A stretch of 12,100 nucleotides of DNA from RYN-428 sp035648595 (GCA_035648595.1 DASRLH010000076.1:1-12100); one strand, 5' to 3'. Positions 1 through 5,888 are shown, counted from the stretch's first letter. The notes: generated by a model from the letters alone, not told the origin. A program made the numbers and translations.

Positions 1-257
1 CGGGAACCGAGGATTGAGCAGGCTCGAATGCCACGCGGGCAGCATGACACAAACCAACGGCTGGCGCAATGCAGATTATTGCTATTGTCACGCCAAGCAA
101 AATCCCGGACGCCTGTGGCGGGACGCCCGTGATACGACAAAGGTGTCTAGACCACTGGATGTAAAAATATTGCGCCATTACACGCGGCCGAAAATTACCA
201 CGTGATTAAGTCGGCTTCCCCATTCGCCGATGAGGCGTTATGGGAGTTGGGCGCGAC
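1..257. other. Non-coding region upstream of the pseudopilin operon
   Basis: I see no convincing gene here. The only open frame of note (14-205, 63 codons) has no recognisable domain or signal and runs through a dispersed repeat copy at 117-140. The stretch around 160-200 is AT-rich compared with its surroundings and could hold the operon promoter, but I find no pair of -35 and -10 boxes at good spacing. A GGGAG at 242-246 serves as the ribosome binding site of the first pseudopilin gene. Confidence 0.5.
117..140. repeat. Single arm of the CACGGGCG palindromic repeat family
   Basis: The core GGCGGGACGCCCGTG at 117-131, followed by an ACGACAA tail, matches the right arm of the paired repeat at 10536-10566 except for a small change just after the core. 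No left arm is visible nearby, so this is a solitary or decayed copy. It is a short dispersed palindromic (REP-like) sequence; mobility is inferred only. Confidence 0.6.
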
Positions 258-740
258 ATGAATTGTGACCGCACGGTGCGCGCTTCAATGCCGAAGCCCG
301 GCTACACGCTGGTGGAGCTCATTATCGTCCTGGCGATTCTCGTGGCGCTATGGGGGATCGCGGCGCCGCGATATTCCAATTCGATTTGCCTGCATCGTTG
401 CGAGGAGGCGGCGCGCCGAATCGCGGCGGACCTCAATCTCGCCCGATCGCAGGCGCTGATGAGCAGCAAAAGCCAGACGATCGCTTTCGACACGACCCAT
501 AACACCTACACGATGACCGGCGTCACGGGACTGGACAACAAGTCCGCGAATTACACCGTCAACCTCGCCGCCGACCCCTACGACTGCACGCTGGTTTCCG
601 TCAACTTCAACAGCGCCGCGAAGGTGACGTTCGACCAGTTTGGCTCCGCCGACAATTCCGGCCAGATCATCGTGCAATGTGGCGGCATCCAAACCACCGT
701 GACGCTGGAAAGCAGCGCGGGAAAGGCGACCGTGCCATGA
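258..740 (+). CDS. GspH-like minor pseudopilin
   Basis: A 160-residue prepilin-type protein. The leader is about 15 residues and ends KPG; cleavage would fall before YTLVELIIVLAIL, leaving Tyr at +1 and Glu at +5, followed by the usual hydrophobic helix. The next helix (ARRIAADLNLARSQALMSSKSQTIAFD) and the beta-rich remainder are typical of GspH/FimT-type minor pseudopilins, which sit near the tip of type II secretion pseudopili or type IV pili. The start at 258 is chosen because GGGAG lies 11 bases upstream; an in-frame ATG at 240 has no ribosome binding site, and one at 288 would leave only a four-residue leader. It is the first gene of a tight operon, its stop overlapping the next ATG as ATGA. 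The pseudopilin call is firm; the H subtype is inferred from length and helix pattern. Confidence 0.85.
   Translation: MNCDRTVRASMPKPGYTLVELIIVLAILVALWGIAAPRYSNSICLHRCEEAARRIAADLNLARSQALMSSKSQTIAFDTTHNTYTMTGVTGLDNKSANYTVNLAADPYDCTLVSVNFNSAAKVTFDQFGSADNSGQIIVQCGGIQTTVTLESSAGKATVP
722..726 (+). promoter_or_regulatory. Ribosome binding site supporting the start at 737
   Basis: AAAGG lies 10 bases before the ATG at 737, inside the end of the upstream gene. With the ATGA overlap it supports translational coupling and therefore the long-leader version of the second pseudopilin. A rival in-frame ATG at 827 has AAGGA at 819-823, only 3 bases away. Confidence 0.5.
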
Positions 741-1864
741 AATTCTTGCTTGCTTTCAATATTGAATGCTACGGGCAGGCCGCAGCTCGACTGTATTGGA
801 CCCTGAGGCTCAGACCCGAAGGAAGCATGGGGAAGTATCGGGTTCCGAGGGTCGAAGGCCACGGGCGAGCCGCCCGTGCCACGATCGGTCGCGGAACTGC
901 TCTCTCATGCCGCGCCGGCTTTACGCTCACGGAAATGTCCATCAGCATGGTGATCGTCGCGATCATCGTGATGGCGGTCGGGTCCTCGGTGAACGTGCTT
1001 TTCCGGGCGGCGGAGGGCAACCGCAATCTACTCGTCAGCGGCGCACAGGGGGCGGCGTCTTCCCGCGCGCAGGCGGCGGCGGCGCGCACGGCGCTCGATA
1101 CGTTCACCGCCGATCTGAAACTCGCCACCGGCCTGATCGATCTTCCCGGCTCCAATGGCGCGTTCAGCCTGCTGCTCACGGTGCCCGGTCGATACAGCGG
1201 ACATACCGTCGAGTCGCTCACATATAAGTGGTCCGGTCCGGGGACTTCATTTACGCGGCAGCTCAACACCACGACGGCGGTGTCGATTGCCGACAACGTG
1301 CAGAGCCTGAGCCTGGCGAGCCTGAGCACCGCCGTCGGCCCGGCTCTGCCGACGGGGGTGGTCACCTGGCACGATGGGGGCGGGGGCACGAATGTCACCG
1401 GCTTCGCGGTTTCGTCCACCACCTGGCCCAGCCAGTTCCTGCTACCTCCGCCTTCGCTTCCGATGAAGACGGTTTCGTGGAGCATCTCGCATATCAAGTT
1501 GCAGCTTCAGGGCACCGGCAGCGGCACGATCATCGTGCAGGTCTATAGCGCCAGCGCAACGCAGCAACCGGCAACCCTCCTGGACAGCGCCAGCTTTGCC
1601 GCCGGCAGTCTGCCGACGGGCACGAGCCCGGCGTGGACGGACGTGACTTTCACTAAGCTAACAACCCTCGGAGCGGCGGGCGTGTGCCTGGTCGTTTCCA
1701 CCACCGCCTCGGGTACGCCGGCCAGCGTTTACTACGATACCGGCGCGGCAGGCGCCAACATCGGATTCAGCACCACCAGCAACGGCGGTTTAGTCTGGAG
1801 CACAATCACCACGCCGCCCGCCCTTCAGTTTCAGGTGTACGGCGCGGTGACGCTGGGTTCGTAA
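737..1864 (+). CDS. GspJ/PilW-like minor pseudopilin with C-terminal beta-sandwich-like domain
   Basis: A 375-residue protein when started at 737. The prepilin motif RAG|FTLTEM puts the cleavage after about residue 61, with Phe at +1 and Glu at +5, then a hydrophobic segment to about residue 91. A GspJ/PilW-like pilin body follows (residues ~92-205). Residues ~220-375 form a second, beta-rich region (IKLQLQGTG, GTIIVQVYS, WTDVTFTKLTTL, GVCLVVS) resembling jelly-roll modules of secreted proteins, such as the 'choice-of-anchor R' type; this is judged by eye. The 61-residue leader is unusually long and its DNA contains a perfect palindrome (TTCAATATTGAA, 755-766) and a dispersed hairpin repeat (860-878). 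Starting at 827 would still leave 31 leader residues. The order H, then J-like, then I-like differs from the canonical H-I-J-K. The pilin class is firm; the subtype and C-terminal domain are tentative. Confidence 0.8.
   Translation: MKFLLAFNIECYGQAAARLYWTLRLRPEGSMGKYRVPRVEGHGRAARATIGRGTALSCRAGFTLTEMSISMVIVAIIVMAVGSSVNVLFRAAEGNRNLLVSGAQGAASSRAQAAAARTALDTFTADLKLATGLIDLPGSNGAFSLLLTVPGRYSGHTVESLTYKWSGPGTSFTRQLNTTTAVSIADNVQSLSLASLSTAVGPALPTGVVTWHDGGGGTNVTGFAVSSTTWPSQFLLPPPSLPMKTVSWSISHIKLQLQGTGSGTIIVQVYSASATQQPATLLDSASFAAGSLPTGTSPAWTDVTFTKLTTLGAAGVCLVVSTTASGTPASVYYDTGAAGANIGFSTTSNGGLVWSTITTPPALQFQVYGAVTLGS
860..878. repeat. CACGGGCG hairpin repeat inside a prepilin leader
   Basis: CACGGGCG (860-867) and CGCCCGTG (871-878) form a perfect 8-bp stem with a 3-base loop. 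The same core occurs at 9091 and in the pair at 10460-10563. Here it is translated, contributing roughly HGRAARAT to the leader of the GspJ-like protein, just upstream of the processing site. Confidence 0.65.
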
Positions 1865-1865
1865 C

Positions 1866-1870
1866 GGGAG
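1866..1870 (+). promoter_or_regulatory. Ribosome binding site fixing the start at 1881
   Basis: GGGAG lies 10 bases before the ATG at 1881, immediately after the previous stop. No in-frame ATG exists between 1881 and the prepilin motif; only a GTG near 1973 is possible. This site therefore supports translation of the repeat-encoded leader. Confidence 0.6.
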
Positions 1871-1880
1871 CAAGCCCATC

Positions 1881-2669
1881 ATGGCGGAAATATTCGATTC
1901 ATCGCGCAATTTACCCTCTCCCGGTACTCCGGGGGAAGCGAGCGGAATTGGCGGCTGCCCGCGAACGGGCAGGGTGGGGGCCGACGGTATTGGGCACGGC
2001 GACCCGTGCCCCCACCCCAACCCTCCTCCGGAGTACCGGCAGAGAGAACACAGATGCACCCGTGGTTTTACGCTCCTCGAATCCACCGTGTCACTGGTGA
2101 TCGTCGGCGTGATGCTGACCGCTGCCATGACGGTTGCCGGCCAGGCGGCCCGCACGCGGTTGGCACAACAGGATGCCATGCGCGGCGAAGGACTTGCCCG
2201 CCAACTTCTTTCGGAGATCGACACCAAGCTATACCAGCAGCCCAACGCGATCACGCTCCTCCTTGGGCCGGATCTGCTTGAGACGCGAACAACGTACAAC
2301 GACGTGGATGATTTCAACGGCTGGAGCGAATCGCCCCCGCAATATGCCAGCGGCGCCGCGATCCCCGGATTCACCGGCTGGACGCGGGCGGTCAAGGTGG
2401 AATGGGTGACGACCAACGGCCTGCTTCAGCAGGGCAGCTTCAGCGTTTCTCTCCTGGAAACCGGCTTCAAACGCATCACCATCACCGTCACCAGCCCCTC
2501 GGGGAAAGTGACGACGATGGTGGAGTTGCGGGGGAAATATGGGCCGTACGACAAGACGCAAGCCGCCTCCAACTCCTACGCCTGCTGGATCGGCGCGACC
2601 CTGCAGATCGGCAGCGATCCGACCACGACGGCGGCCAATGGAGTGGCGTTGGTCAACCAGGTGCCGTGA
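1881..2669 (+). CDS. GspI/PilV-like minor pseudopilin with repeat-encoded leader
   Basis: A 262-residue prepilin-type protein. The motif TRG|FTLLESTVSLVIVGVML places cleavage after residue 62, with Phe at +1 and Glu at +5, followed by the hydrophobic helix and a second helix (RTRLAQQDAMRGEGLARQLL) typical of GspI/PilV proteins. The mature protein is about 200 residues, with a beta-rich part in the middle (VKVEWVTT, FKRITITVTSPSGK). The 62-residue leader is Pro/Gly-rich (LPSPGTPGEA, PCPHPNPPP) and is encoded almost entirely by a nested inverted repeat (1914-2046), one arm of which recurs at 12065-12094. The start is supported by GGGAG at 1866-1870. It begins 16 bases after the GspJ-like stop. 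The role is inferred to be pseudopilus tip assembly; the I subtype rests on the helix and position. Confidence 0.8.
   Translation: MAEIFDSSRNLPSPGTPGEASGIGGCPRTGRVGADGIGHGDPCPHPNPPPEYRQREHRCTRGFTLLESTVSLVIVGVMLTAAMTVAGQAARTRLAQQDAMRGEGLARQLLSEIDTKLYQQPNAITLLLGPDLLETRTTYNDVDDFNGWSESPPQYASGAAIPGFTGWTRAVKVEWVTTNGLLQQGSFSVSLLETGFKRITITVTSPSGKVTTMVELRGKYGPYDKTQAASNSYACWIGATLQIGSDPTTTAANGVALVNQVP
1914..2046. repeat. Nested inverted-repeat element read in frame as a prepilin leader
   Basis: The outer arms at 1914-1936 and 2024-2046 are complementary at 20 of 23 positions. Inside them lie a perfect 10-bp pair (1972-1981 with 2008-2017) and an alternative 8-bp hairpin (GGGCACGG at 1992-1999 with CCGTGCCC at 2004-2011). 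The unit is about 133 bp, roughly the size of a small MITE, without any transposase. A copy of the outer arm appears at the right edge of the window. It lies wholly within the coding sequence. Confidence 0.75.
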
Positions 2670-2684
2670 CGGCAGAAATGATGA

Positions 2685-4046
2685 ATGATGAAGAAGGAAG
2701 AAGATAGAAAGCGCGGTGCTGCCATGGAGCGATGTTGTCAGGAGCATGGGGTTTCATACTATCGTCGGCGGCGGGGGGCGGTGTATTTGTTTGTGTTGAC
2801 GACCGGCATGCTGGTCACGGTCATCGCGATGGCGGTGCTGTTTGCGTCTCAAATCAACGGACGGATGGTGGCGCAAAACAATGATTCGATCGAGGCGCAG
2901 GCGTTGGCGCAAAGCGCGCTGGAGTTTGGCTTGAACGCAATCGCGGGCGATTCCAATTGGCGCAATGATTATCCGGCCAATATGCCGGTCGGGCCGACCT
3001 TCCTTGGGCGCGGCACGATCGGCTTCAGCATCGTCGATGATGCCGGCGGCATCCTGGCCGATCCCAACGACTCCGTGCGCGTCTATGGCATCGGGAAGGT
3101 GAACAACGCCTGCCGGGTCTATAGCGTTCATTGCTCGGTTTCATCTTCGCCGTTGACGTGCCTACAGGCGGTGGAGGCTTCGGCCGGGGGTGGGAATTTC
3201 GGGACGTCCACCACCTTCACCGGATCGGGGACGCTCAGCAGCAATGGGACAATCAGCGGCACATTGAATGCCTTCAACGCACTGAATCTCCAGGCTGGCC
3301 TGGGAATATTGTCGCTTCTTTCCAGCGGCACCGGCACGCGCAACGGGCTTCTCCTCCCGACGCTCACGTTTCCCGATTCAACTCATGTGTTCGATTATTA
3401 CAAGGCGGCGGGCACGAACCTAAGCATCGGCAGCCTTCCGGTCCTCAGCAACGTCAGCCAGCTCTGGTATCGTGTCCTGGGCCCCAACTTCAATACGATG
3501 GGCGGGGGGTCGTCCGCGAACGGGATTTACATCCTCGATTGCAAGGGAGGAAACGTTTCCATCAAGAACTGCCGAATTGTCGGAACACTGGTTTTGTTAA
3601 ACGCGGGACCGAGCTGCGCCGTTCAAGGCTCCAATTATTTCCAAACCGGCGCCAATGGATTTCCGGTGCTGATGGTGCAGGGAAACTTTTCAATCGGAAC
3701 CTCGACAACCGCCTTGGCCGACACCAGCTCGACAGGTTACGCGGGTGTATCGAGCATAAACTATAACCAGACGTTGCCTTACCTGAACGTCACCGATTCC
3801 ACTTACACGACTACGTATCCCTCGCGATTCGAGGGATTGGTTTATGTATCTGGAAATGTGACCATCCCGAACCTGGCCAGTCCGACCATCACCGGCGCGC
3901 TGATCGTGGGCGGGAGTTTGACCGCCAGCTCGGGCGCGGCATTCAACTATAACTCCGCGTTCCTCGCCAGTCCTCCGCCCGGATTTACGTCCAATTCCGC
4001 AATCGCTCCCGCGGGCGGGACGTGGCAGTGGGAAGCCGCGCAATAA
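2685..4046 (+). CDS. PilX/GspK-like pilus protein with beta-rich C-terminal region
   Basis: A 453-residue protein. After a basic N-terminus (RRRR, residues 27-30) comes G|AVYLFVLTTGMLVTVIAMAVL, a hydrophobic segment at residues ~32-54. There is no Glu at +5, as is usual for GspK, the cap subunit of the type II pseudopilus tip. A helical stretch (IEAQALAQSALEFGLNAI) resembles the PilX/GspK stalk. From about residue 160 the protein is rich in Ser, Thr, Gly and Asn with short beta segments (NGIYILDCKGGNVSI, RIVGTLVLL, FEGLVYVSGNVTI, ITGALIVGGSL) suggestive of a beta-solenoid. The start is uncertain: ATGs at 2685 and 2688 follow the upstream stop by 15 bases without a clear ribosome binding site, and an ATG at 2724 is the alternative. 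It is the last gene of the operon, followed by a hairpin at 4049. K identity is inferred from position and the missing Glu. Confidence 0.75.
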   Translation: MMKKEEDRKRGAAMERCCQEHGVSYYRRRRGAVYLFVLTTGMLVTVIAMAVLFASQINGRMVAQNNDSIEAQALAQSALEFGLNAIAGDSNWRNDYPANMPVGPTFLGRGTIGFSIVDDAGGILADPNDSVRVYGIGKVNNACRVYSVHCSVSSSPLTCLQAVEASAGGGNFGTSTTFTGSGTLSSNGTISGTLNAFNALNLQAGLGILSLLSSGTGTRNGLLLPTLTFPDSTHVFDYYKAAGTNLSIGSLPVLSNVSQLWYRVLGPNFNTMGGGSSANGIYILDCKGGNVSIKNCRIVGTLVLLNAGPSCAVQGSNYFQTGANGFPVLMVQGNFSIGTSTTALADTSSTGYAGVSSINYNQTLPYLNVTDSTYTTTYPSRFEGLVYVSGNVTIPNLASPTITGALIVGGSLTASSGAAFNYNSAFLASPPPGFTSNSAIAPAGGTWQWEAAQ

Positions 4047-4048
4047 AG

Positions 4049-4077
4049 GAGGCAGCCCCCGATATGGGGACTGCCTC
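4049..4077. terminator. Hairpin between convergent genes, likely bidirectional terminator
   Basis: GAGGCAG (4049-4055) pairs with CTGCCTC (4071-4077). After one C/A mismatch, CCCC (4057-4060) pairs with GGGG (4066-4069) around a GATAT loop. The hairpin starts 3 bases after the upstream stop and lies about 40 bases past the end of the minus-strand gene. On the minus strand it is followed by CTTTATTG, a weak U-rich tail; on the plus strand there is no T run. Termination is inferred from structure and position. Confidence 0.65.
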
Positions 4078-4117
4078 AAGTCCATGCAAAATCCAAACCT
4101 CATGCCGACCGCGTGGC

Positions 4118-4873
4118 TCAACCATAAAACGCCGCAGTGGCCGCGTTGTTAACTGCGGTGACGATCTGCGTGACCACCGGGTCAGAATTGGTGCTGACGA
4201 TATCGATGGTATCCTTGCCGTTGCTGGGAAGTATGTAGCTGGGGTCTCCGGAGGCCACAGGCAGCACCGCGATCACATCCTTGCCGTTACCTCCGGTCAC
4301 GAGTGAGTCGGTATCGCCGACGAGAATCTGGTCGGCGCCGTTGCCGCCGTCAATGAATTGATCGGTGCCACTGGCGGAGAATAGCGTATCATTCCCGTTG
4401 CCGCCGTAGATGACGTCATTGAGGCCGTTTATCACCTCAATGACATCGTTGCCGTCGCCGCCGTCAATGTTGAACGATGCGGTTTGAGGGGCGACGTAGT
4501 TGCCCAGGGAATCGGTGATGGCCCCGCCGGTGGCCAGGATGACGTCGTCGCCTGCCCCACCCTCGACATTGACATCCACGTTCTGCGCCGACACCATGAT
4601 GGCGTCGTTTCCCGAACTTCCCTGGATCACAATATGGCTGATGTTGGTCCAGACGCCCGGGCCAATCGCAGCGCCAGTCTTGAAGAAACCTGCAGTCACC
4701 ACGTTGCTTTGTGGAGTCGGGTTGCCGACCACAAGCTCCGATGCCACTTCCGTCACTTGGATGGCGTCGGCACTGGTCATGTTGACAACCAGTGTATTGG
4801 TGCCGTCGCAACCCTGAACGACGGTTGCGGTGGCGGAGAGCATCCGCCGGGTTTCCAAAGATTCGATCATCAT
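4118..4873 (-). CDS. Small secreted RTX-repeat protein with LEPR-XLL-type N-terminus
   Basis: A 251-residue protein. It opens with MIESLETRRMLSA, matching the LEPR-XLL N-terminal signature of planctomycete exported proteins, with no conventional signal peptide. About six glycine/aspartate nonapeptides follow: GSSGNDAIM (85-93), GGAGDDVIL (105-113), GGDGNDVIE (138-146), GGNGNDTLF (157-165), GGNGADQIL (177-185) and GGNGKDVIA (194-202), plus a degenerate NGKDTIDI near 218. RTX repeats bind Ca2+ and fold into a parallel beta-roll outside the cell. There is no catalytic domain and no obvious C-terminal anchor. AAGGAA-type ribosome binding sequence lies about 11 bases before the ATG at 4873; a second ATG follows immediately. 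It sits between the pseudopilus tip operon (convergent) and a GspG-like gene (same strand). The RTX and LEPR calls are firm; the function is unknown. Confidence 0.8.
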   Translation of the reverse strand: MMIESLETRRMLSATATVVQGCDGTNTLVVNMTSADAIQVTEVASELVVGNPTPQSNVVTAGFFKTGAAIGPGVWTNISHIVIQGSSGNDAIMVSAQNVDVNVEGGAGDDVILATGGAITDSLGNYVAPQTASFNIDGGDGNDVIEVINGLNDVIYGGNGNDTLFSASGTDQFIDGGNGADQILVGDTDSLVTGGNGKDVIAVLPVASGDPSYILPSNGKDTIDIVSTNSDPVVTQIVTAVNNAATAAFYG

Positions 4874-4903
4874 AAAAGCCCATTCCTTCCGCGATATGAA
4901 AGG

Positions 4904-4961
4904 CGGGCGGCCCTCCGGCCGGAGACGTCCCTTTCTAAAGGGACTTACAAATCTCCGCCCG
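4904..4961 (-). other. Structured 5' region upstream of the RTX gene
   Basis: Three pairings nest here. CGGGCGG (4904-4910) pairs with CCGCCCG (4955-4961). GGAGA (4921-4925) can pair with TCTCC (4952-4956). GTCCCTTT (4927-4934) pairs with AAAGGGAC (4937-4944) around a 2-base loop. A perfect 12-base palindrome, CTCCGGCCGGAG, lies at 4913-4924. The GGAGA and CGGGCGG stems compete for 4955-4956, so two alternative folds are possible. The element ends about 30 bases before the RTX start, where an mRNA leader would be. It may instead be a dispersed repeat. I do not recognise it as a known riboswitch. Confidence 0.45.
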
Positions 4962-5112
4962 ATACAAAAGCCGATCCACCTTCCCGCTTATTTGTTGCTC
5001 AAATGTCCGGTGCCGACCGGAGAATTAGTTAGAACTGCACGCCGCTAGCCATCGGCCGGTGTCTTGTGAAGGCGTGAATTTACCGCACCCCGTTTTGGAA
5101 GTCCAGCACAAC

Positions 5113-5152
5113 TTTGAACGTATTTCCGGAAAAATCCGAAAATATGTTCCAA
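5113..5152. repeat. AT-rich quasi-palindrome
   Basis: Arms 5113-5130 and 5135-5152 are complementary at 15 of 18 positions around an AAAA loop; the inner halves are ATTTCCGGA and TCCGAAAAT. One mismatch would be a G-U pair in plus-strand RNA. The local AT content is clearly above that of its neighbours. It could be an operator for a dimeric regulator, a terminator for the GspG-like gene, or a repeat. A loose -35-like TTGAAC (5114-5119) falls within it. Confidence 0.5.
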
Positions 5153-5194
5153 ATGTTATCCTCCAACAGCCATTTCGGCGAATTTTGTTAAGAT

Positions 5195-5201
5195 GGGAGG
5201 A
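5195..5201 (+). promoter_or_regulatory. Orphan ribosome binding site before an ATG at 5210
   Basis: GGGAGGA lies 8 bases before the ATG at 5210, the best ribosome binding site in the window. The frame it opens (to 5539) reads straight into the repeat block and then antisense to the GspG-like gene, so I do not annotate it as a gene. It may be the surviving 5' end of a lost gene, or chance. Confidence 0.35.
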
Positions 5202-5236
5202 ATAGAGCGATGAAATCTCATGCGTGTGATGGGGAG

Positions 5237-5380
5237 TGGGGGAAATCCGAATTCCGAATCCCCGAAATCCGAATGAAGAATGGGGGAAATCCGAATTCCG
5301 AATCCCCCGAAATCCGAATGAAGAGGCGGAGTTTAGCAGTTCTGATCCGTCTTCATTCGGGCATTCGGGGATTCGGAATT
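5237..5380. repeat. GAATCCCCGAA direct and inverted repeat block
   Basis: Two direct copies of about 43 bases (5237-5279 and 5281-5324) begin TGGGGGAAATCC and end GAATGAAGA. The segment 5350-5380 is the near-perfect reverse complement of their right-hand parts (5250-5279, 5294-5324), with only a couple of changes. The block can form a strong hairpin and lies 28 bases past the stop of the minus-strand GspG-like gene. It is not a CRISPR array: there are only two direct copies and they abut with no spacer. Confidence 0.7.
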
Positions 5381-5408
5381 ATTCCTCGCGCTTCCCCGCC
5401 GGCGATGT

Positions 5409-5888
5409 TTAGTAAGAGGTGTAGAGAACGCCGTTGGAATCGCTCAGCGTTCCGGTGTTGGGAGCAATTCCGCCATTGCCGTCGTAGATCCAGGCGGTGC
5501 CTGCCGCGCTGCTGCTGGCGATGGCATTCGTGCCCTTGATGCCGTCAGACCCAACGGGAATCGCGGGAATCACGCGCATATAAGGGCCGTAAACGTAGCC
5601 GTTGGTAATGTCGCGGGTGGAGTTGGTGGCGCCGGCGGCGTTGGTGTAGGTTGTGAGCTGCGCCGCGATTGACGCGGTAGGAAACGTGTTGCCATGCTCG
5701 GAGGCATACATGTCGATTGCCTGCCGCCACATCGCCATGTCCGCCGCCAGCGCGCTTTCCCCGGCCGCCTGGGCGCCCCGGCTCATCTTCGGGATCGCAA
5801 TCGCCGAAATGATTCCGATAATCGCCACCACGATGATCAATTCGAGGAGGCTGAATGCCCGGCGAATGCAATTTCCAGTAAATCCCAT
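5409..5888 (-). CDS. GspG-like major pseudopilin
   Basis: A 159-residue protein when started at 5888. The leader MGFTGNCIRRA is 11 residues, and cleavage before FSLLELIIVVAIIGIISAIAIP gives Phe at +1, Glu at +5 and the usual Pro after the hydrophobic helix. The -1 residue is Ala instead of Gly. The stretch WRQAIDMYASEHGNTFPT matches the GspG alpha-helix region (alternating helix, then G-x-x-P-T), and WIYDGNGGIAPNTG near residues 133-146 resembles the C-terminal segment of planctomycete GspG/PulG-like proteins. GspG is the shaft subunit of the type II pseudopilus. The start at 5888 is preferred over 5927 because GAGG lies 7 bases upstream and the leader then has normal length. It is transcribed apart from the tip operon, with the RTX gene between. 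Confidence 0.82.
   Translation of the reverse strand: MGFTGNCIRRAFSLLELIIVVAIIGIISAIAIPKMSRGAQAAGESALAADMAMWRQAIDMYASEHGNTFPTASIAAQLTTYTNAAGATNSTRDITNGYVYGPYMRVIPAIPVGSDGIKGTNAIASSSAAGTAWIYDGNGGIAPNTGTLSDSNGVLYTSY

Larger units (their letters stand above)
4874..5408. other. Intergenic region with structured elements and repeats
   Basis: No supported gene lies in these 535 bases. Reading rightwards they hold a nested fold just upstream of the RTX gene (4904-4961), a 6-bp hairpin TCCGGT-GCCG-ACCGGA (5006-5021), an AT-rich quasi-palindrome (5113-5152), a plus-strand ribosome binding site and ATG with no convincing gene behind it (5195-5212), and a repeat block (5237-5380) adjoining the 3' end of the GspG-like gene. 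Confidence 0.6.

Noticed and set aside
14..205. 63-codon plus-strand frame at the left edge
   Set aside because: No ribosome binding site or domain is seen, and part of it is a dispersed repeat.
677..736. Upstream start for the GspJ-like gene
   Set aside because: It would overlap the GspH-like gene by 64 bases; the ATG at 737 has the ATGA coupling and a good ribosome binding site.
769..1497. 242-codon minus-strand open frame
   Set aside because: It lies opposite the GspJ-like gene and shows no signal, motif or domain.
5237..5324. Possible CRISPR repeats
   Set aside because: Only two copies, adjacent without spacers, plus an inverted copy; no cas genes.
5210..5539. 109-codon plus-strand frame with a strong ribosome binding site
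   Set aside because: Its codons are repeat sequence and then antisense of the GspG-like gene; I keep only the ribosome binding site as a feature and finding.
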